9,756 nucleotides of DNA from Clostridiales bacterium UBA1763 (GTDB lineage: Bacteria > Bacillota > Clostridia > Oscillospirales > Oscillospiraceae), in the NCBI GenBank assembly GCA_002314685.1, contig DCHB01000067.1, positions 1 to 9,756 on the forward strand, written 5' to 3'. Both the position numbers and the translations under genes were made by a program. Below the pieces are notes generated by a model. It saw nothing but the letters and a program-made list of their open reading frames with translations, had not been told where the DNA came from and did no database searches. Positions within the stretch are counted from its first letter, which is position 1. The number at the start of each line of letters is the position of its first letter. Positions 6,115-9,756 of this stretch are shown here, piece by piece.

Positions 6115-6151
6115 AAAACTCCGTTCACTTTGAAAGTGAACGGAGTTTTTT
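6113..6151. terminator. Bidirectional terminator shared by the SDR and xylA transcripts
   Basis: A perfect 18-bp inverted repeat (AAAAAACTCCGTTCACTT at 6113-6130 with its complement at 6134-6151) has a 3-nt loop. It carries A6 on the left and T6 on the right, so it provides hairpin plus U-tract in both directions. It begins within the SDR stop codon and ends 7 nt before the xylA stop at 6159, serving both convergent operons. Confidence 0.95.
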
Positions 6152-6158
6152 ATGTCTT

Positions 6159-7469
6159 TTATGCGAACAGTATCTGATTTACAACGCCCTCAAGACGCTC
6201 CTGCTTGCCGCTGGAGGGAAGCTCGGGTGCGCCCATCTCGCAGGCGTATGCCGCGAGCTCTGCAAGGCTTGCTTCGCCTGCAACAATCTTTGCACCGATG
6301 CCACTCTTGTAGCTTGCATAGCGGTCCTCGACGAACTTATCAATTCTGCCGTCCTCGATGAGCTTTGCAGCCTTGATAAGACCGAGTGCGAAGGTGTCCA
6401 TGCCGAGGATGTAGCTCTCGAACATATCCTCAACAGTGTAGCTGGGACGGCGGGATTTTGCGTCGAAGTTAAAGCCGCCTGTGAGTCCGCCTGCCTTGAT
6501 TACCTCGTACATACACATGGTAACCTCATATACGTCGTAGGGGAACTCGTCGGTATCCCAACCGAGCAGATAGTCGCCCTGGTTTGCGTCAACACTGCCG
6601 AGCATACCGTTGATGCGGGAAACGCGGAGGTCGTGCTGGAAGGTGTGACCTGCCAGAGTTGCGTGGTTTGCCTCAATGTTCATCTTGAAGTCCTTGTCGA
6701 GACCGTGCTGACGAAGGAAGGCGATTGCGGTTGCCGCGTCAAAGTCGTACTGATGCTTCATGGGCTCTTTCGGCTTGGGCTCAATGTAGAAATCGCCCGT
6801 GAAGCCGATGCTTCTGCCGTAGTCAACAGCATAGCGCATGAGGCGTGCTATGTTGTCCTGCTCAAACTTCATATCGGTGTTCAGCAGGGTTTCATAGCCC
6901 TCACGACCGCCCCAGAAAACGTAGCCCTTGCCGCCGAGCTTGACGGTTGTATCGAGGGCTTTTTTAATCTGTGCCGCCGCGAAGCAGAAAACATCAGCGG
7001 AGTTTGATGAGCCTGCGCCGTTCATGTAGCGGGGGTTGGAGAACATATTTGCCGTACCCCAGAGGCACTTGATATCGGTGCCCTGCATCTTTTCGAGAAT
7101 GTAGTCGGAAAGCTCGTCGATGCGGCGGTTTGTCTCGTTTATGTCGTCTGCCTCGGGAACGAGGTCAACATCGTGGAAGCAGAAATACTTGATGCCCAGC
7201 TTCTGCATGAACTCGAAGCCCGCGTCAACCTTTGCCTTTGCGTGCTCCATCGTGCCCTTTTCTGCACCGAAGGACTTGTCTGCGGTGTCGCGTCCGAACA
7301 TATCGGTGCCTGCCGCGCCGAGATTGTGCCACCATGCCATTGCAAAGGGCAGATACTCCTTCATGGGCTTGCCCATGACTATCTTTTCGGGGTCATAGAA
7401 CTTGAATGCCAGAGGATTTTTGCTCTCTGCGCCTTCGTATTTTATTACGGGAATGTTTTCGAATATCAT
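6159..7469 (-). CDS. xylA: Xylose isomerase (class II)
   Basis: D-xylose isomerase converts D-xylose to D-xylulose in the cytoplasm using two divalent metal ions, and usually also accepts glucose. The 436-aa length fits the longer class II type. Active-site motifs are complete: FHDVDL (98-103, His99 as the ring-opening residue), VFWGGREGYETLLNTDM (184-200), IEPKPKEP (229-236, metal ligand Glu230 and catalytic Lys232), NIEANHATLAGH (264-275, Glu266 and His269), VDANQGD (293-299, Asp294), GWDTDEFP (303-310, Asp305 and Asp307) and NFDAKSRR (334-341, Asp336). ATG 7469 follows AGGAGG (7478-7483) by 8 nt. That site is built into the last codons of xylB, whose stop is 3 nt upstream. It is the last visible gene of the operon permease-xylB-xylA and ends at the shared terminator. 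The operon promoter and any XylR operator lie outside the window. Confidence 0.98.
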   Translation of the reverse strand: MIFENIPVIKYEGAESKNPLAFKFYDPEKIVMGKPMKEYLPFAMAWWHNLGAAGTDMFGRDTADKSFGAEKGTMEHAKAKVDAGFEFMQKLGIKYFCFHDVDLVPEADDINETNRRIDELSDYILEKMQGTDIKCLWGTANMFSNPRYMNGAGSSNSADVFCFAAAQIKKALDTTVKLGGKGYVFWGGREGYETLLNTDMKFEQDNIARLMRYAVDYGRSIGFTGDFYIEPKPKEPMKHQYDFDAATAIAFLRQHGLDKDFKMNIEANHATLAGHTFQHDLRVSRINGMLGSVDANQGDYLLGWDTDEFPYDVYEVTMCMYEVIKAGGLTGGFNFDAKSRRPSYTVEDMFESYILGMDTFALGLIKAAKLIEDGRIDKFVEDRYASYKSGIGAKIVAGEASLAELAAYACEMGAPELPSSGKQERLEGVVNQILFA

Positions 7470-7472
7470 GGA

Positions 7473-8942
7473 TTATTCCTCCTTAAACAGTTGAAACAGC
7501 GGTTTCGCTGTGGGATATATTGCTTTGAATTTGTTGTAGCGGTTTTCATACAGCGCCGCGAGCTCGGGCTCGGGCTCTATCGTTTCCGTGACGCTGACAA
7601 GCGCATCTGCGCACGCCTTGACGCTTTCGTATTCACCGCAGCCGACCATGGCAAGCATAGCTCCGCCGTAGCCGGGACCCTCCTCGGTCTGCGGGATGTC
7701 GATGCTAATATTCAGCACGTTTGCGATGATTTTACGCCACACGGGAGCCTTTGCGCCGCCGCCACAGAGCTTTGAACGGCTTATGTCGATGCCGAGAGAC
7801 CTTGCGACCTCAAAGCTGTCGCGGATTGCGAAGCTGACGCCCTCCATGACCGCCTGCACCATGTCGGCGCGTGTCGTGTCCATGCTCATGCCGATGAAGG
7901 TGCCGCGGGCATCCGTGTCGTTTATGGGACTGCGCTCGCCCATGAGATACGGGAGGAAGAACACGCGGTTTTTGCCGAGCTTGTCCTCGCAGATACTGCC
8001 CTGCTCCGTTTTGTAATCGTCGGTTTTGAGTATCTCCTCGTAAAACCACTTGTTACAGCTTGCCGCCGAGAGCATACAGCCCATGAGGTGGTAATTACCG
8101 TCTGCGTGTGCAAAGGCGTGGAGCGCATTGAAGGGGTCAACGCCGAACTTCTCCGACGAAATGAAAATCGTACCCGAGGTGCCGAGGGAGATATTGCAGG
8201 CGCCGTCGCCCACAGTGCCCGTGCCGACAGCCGCCGCGGCATTGTCGCCCGCGCCAGCCACGACCTTTACGCCCTCGGGGAGACCGAGCTCTGCCTTGAC
8301 AGTGCCGATTACCTCGTAGCTCTCGCAAAGGCGGGGCATTACAGACTCGCTGATGCCGCAGATTTCGAGCATTTCCCTTGACCAGCACTTATGCTCGACA
8401 TCCATAAGAAGCATACCGCTTGCATCGGAATAATCGCAGGAGTGCACTCCCGTGAGCTTATAGTTTATATAGTCCTTCGGGAGCATGATTTTATCTATGC
8501 GTGCGAAGTTTTCGGGCTCATTATTCTTAATCCAGAGGATTTTCGGCGCGGTAAAGCCTGCGAAGGCTATATTCGCGGTGAGTCGGGAAAGCTTTTCCTT
8601 GCCGACAACGCCGTTTAAGTACTCGACCTCCGCCGCAGTTCTGCCGTCATTCCACAAAATCGCGGGTCGGATAACCTTGTCGTCCTTATCGAGAGCGACA
8701 AGCCCGTGCATCTGACCGCCGCAGCCTATGCCTGCAAGCTGTGACCTGTCAATGCCCTGTGTAAGCTCAGCTATGCCCTCACAGACGGCGTTCCACCAGT
8801 CCTCGGGGTTTTGCTCAGACCAACCCGACTGCGGGAAATACAGAGGATACTCCTTTGATACGGAGCGCAGTATTTCGCCGCCCGAGGACACAAGCAGAAG
8901 CTTGACTGATGATGTGCCGAGGTCAATACCGATATACAGCAT
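7473..8942 (-). CDS. xylB: Xylulokinase (FGGY family)
   Basis: Xylulokinase phosphorylates D-xylulose with ATP to D-xylulose-5-phosphate, feeding the pentose phosphate pathway. The 489-aa protein is full length. It shows the N-terminal phosphate loop GIDLGTSSVK (5-14), GGQMHGLVALD (75-85) with the Met-His substrate contact typical of xylulokinases, WNDGRT (97-102), AGAGDNAAAAVGTG (229-242) with catalytic Asp233, the GTSGT loop (254-258), FLPYLMGERSP (329-339) and the second ATP-domain motif GGGAKAPVWRKI (394-405). The MHG and GERSP motifs favour xylulokinase over glycerol or gluconate kinases. The start ATG is separated from the permease stop by 1 nt, and xylA begins 3 nt after its own stop, so translation of the three is probably coupled. 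Nothing is truncated or missing. Confidence 0.96.
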   Translation of the reverse strand: MLYIGIDLGTSSVKLLLVSSGGEILRSVSKEYPLYFPQSGWSEQNPEDWWNAVCEGIAELTQGIDRSQLAGIGCGGQMHGLVALDKDDKVIRPAILWNDGRTAAEVEYLNGVVGKEKLSRLTANIAFAGFTAPKILWIKNNEPENFARIDKIMLPKDYINYKLTGVHSCDYSDASGMLLMDVEHKCWSREMLEICGISESVMPRLCESYEVIGTVKAELGLPEGVKVVAGAGDNAAAAVGTGTVGDGACNISLGTSGTIFISSEKFGVDPFNALHAFAHADGNYHLMGCMLSAASCNKWFYEEILKTDDYKTEQGSICEDKLGKNRVFFLPYLMGERSPINDTDARGTFIGMSMDTTRADMVQAVMEGVSFAIRDSFEVARSLGIDISRSKLCGGGAKAPVWRKIIANVLNISIDIPQTEEGPGYGGAMLAMVGCGEYESVKACADALVSVTETIEPEPELAALYENRYNKFKAIYPTAKPLFQLFKEE

Positions 8943-8943
8943 C

Positions 8944-9756
8944 TTATGCCTTCTCTTTCTTGGAAACTACGTCGAAGATAACAGCGGCAAGCAGAACGAG
9001 ACCCTTGACGACCTTCTGGAAGTTCTGGTCAACGCCCATAATACTCATGCCGATGTTGATAACGCCCATGAGGACAGCACCGACTATAACACCGGGAATG
9101 GTGCCCGTGCCGCCGTATGCGGAGGCGCCGCCGATGAAGCAGGAGCCGATTGCGTCCATCTCATAGTTCTGACCGTAGGTGGGCTGTGCGGAGGTAAGTC
9201 TTGCAATGGTGAGAACGCCAGTGAGTGCCGCGAGCAGACCCATGTTGGTGTATGCAAAGAAGTAAACCTTCTTGGTGTCGATGCCCGAGAGCTTTGTTGC
9301 GGTCTCGTTGCCGCCGACAGCGTAGAGATGACGACCGATTGTGGTCTTTGAGGTGATGTAGGTATAGATAAGTACAACGAGTGCAACCCAGATGAGTGCG
9401 GTGGGAATGCCCTTGTACTGGCTGAGCTTGATTGCGAAGAAAATGATAATTGCGGAGATAACAACGGACTTGGCTGTTGTCATACCGAAGGAGCTGACCT
9501 CAAAGCCCTTCTTCTTTCTGACGCTTCTGTTATACATCGTGAAGAAGAAGTACAGAGCCGCCGCTATTACGCCGACAACAACGCACAGCAGGTTAAAGCC
9601 GTCGCCGCCGAGAACGTCGGGGATGTAGCAGTTTGCGCCGCCGCCGAAGAAGTTGACGAAGGTCTCGTTTGTAACGGAAACGGTCATGCCCTCAAGGATG
9701 ACGTTTGAAAGTCCGCGGAATACGAGCATACCTGCGAGGGTGGTGATGAAGGGAGG
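8944..9756 (-). CDS. Sugar ABC transporter permease (XylH/GguB/RbsC type), 5' end outside the window
   Basis: This membrane subunit of a periplasmic-binding-protein-type sugar importer (BPD_transp_2 family) is cut by the right edge. The frame stays open to position 9756 and reads PPFITTLAG just before the first in-frame Met at 9729, matching the conserved interior of this family, so that Met is not the real start. About 270 C-terminal residues are visible, with several hydrophobic helices. Numbering from that Met, a family-typical GRHLYAVGGN segment lies at about 133-142 and a Gly-rich segment (FIGGASAYGGTGTIPG) at about 199-214, followed by GVINIGMSIMGV. The variant with a long insertion before GRHLYAVGGN is most like XylH or the multiple-monosaccharide permease GguB. 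It lies 1 nt before xylB, supporting xylose as the main cargo. The ATPase and binding-protein genes are presumably further right, and specificity is inferred from context. Confidence 0.9.
   Translation of the reverse strand, partial: PPFITTLAGMLVFRGLSNVILEGMTVSVTNETFVNFFGGGANCYIPDVLGGDGFNLLCVVVGVIAAALYFFFTMYNRSVRKKKGFEVSSFGMTTAKSVVISAIIIFFAIKLSQYKGIPTALIWVALVVLIYTYITSKTTIGRHLYAVGGNETATKLSGIDTKKVYFFAYTNMGLLAALTGVLTIARLTSAQPTYGQNYEMDAIGSCFIGGASAYGGTGTIPGVIVGAVLMGVINIGMSIMGVDQNFQKVVKGLVLLAAVIFDVVSKKEKA

Noticed and set aside
6063..7007. 314-codon plus-strand open frame opposite xylA, and similar long plus-strand frames at 7173-7775 and 8728-9351
   Set aside because: They are antisense to well-supported xylA, xylB and permease genes. 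Their products are Cys/Val/Ala-rich low-information sequences with no family motif, as expected from the codon bias of the opposite strand.
1..9756. CRISPR arrays, tRNA or rRNA genes, insertion sequences, phage or defence genes
   Set aside because: No repeat-spacer pattern, cloverleaf-like sequence, transposase motif or terminal inverted repeats were seen. The gene content is metabolic.

Overview
The window looks like a chromosomal segment of an anaerobic, probably gut-associated Firmicute of class Clostridia (Oscillospiraceae/Lachnospiraceae-like). This is inferred from strong purine-rich Shine-Dalgarno sites (AGGAGG, AAAGGAG), sigma-A type promoters, simple hairpin plus T-tract terminators, moderate GC content, a TTG start, and a class II xylose isomerase next to an FGGY xylulokinase. 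No RNA gene, insertion sequence, CRISPR array or phage gene is visible. The species cannot be named from the sequence.

Layout. (1) Positions 1-1868, minus strand: a four-gene operon read right to left. It encodes an unknown 129-aa protein, a 90-aa protein with two membrane segments, a PfkB-family sugar kinase, and the first codons of a class II ketose-bisphosphate aldolase cut by the left edge. (2) Positions 1869-2034: a divergent promoter region with a three-copy, 10-bp-phased ACATTA repeat. (3) Positions 2035-3206, plus strand: a single gene for a secreted SGNH/GDSL hydrolase, with its own promoter and terminator. (4) Positions 3232-6151, plus strand: a promoter followed by a papain-like C39-type peptidase gene that appears frameshifted near its 5' end, an M20D amidohydrolase with a TTG start, and an SDR oxidoreductase. 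This run ends at a perfect 18-bp bidirectional terminator. (5) Positions 6159-9756, minus strand: a xylose operon read right to left, with a sugar ABC transporter permease (cut by the right edge), xylulokinase xylB and xylose isomerase xylA. It converges on the same terminator.

How the genes work together. The right-hand operon imports a pentose, probably xylose, isomerises it to xylulose and phosphorylates it for the pentose phosphate pathway. In the left-hand operon the kinase and aldolase form a phosphorylate-then-cleave pair for a keto-sugar phosphate whose identity the sequence does not reveal. The central cluster combines hydrolysis of peptide or amide bonds with an NAD(P)-dependent redox step, and no known pathway is obvious. 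The clearest anomaly is the frameshift in the C39 gene. The most speculative but potentially informative signal is the phased repeat between the divergent promoters.
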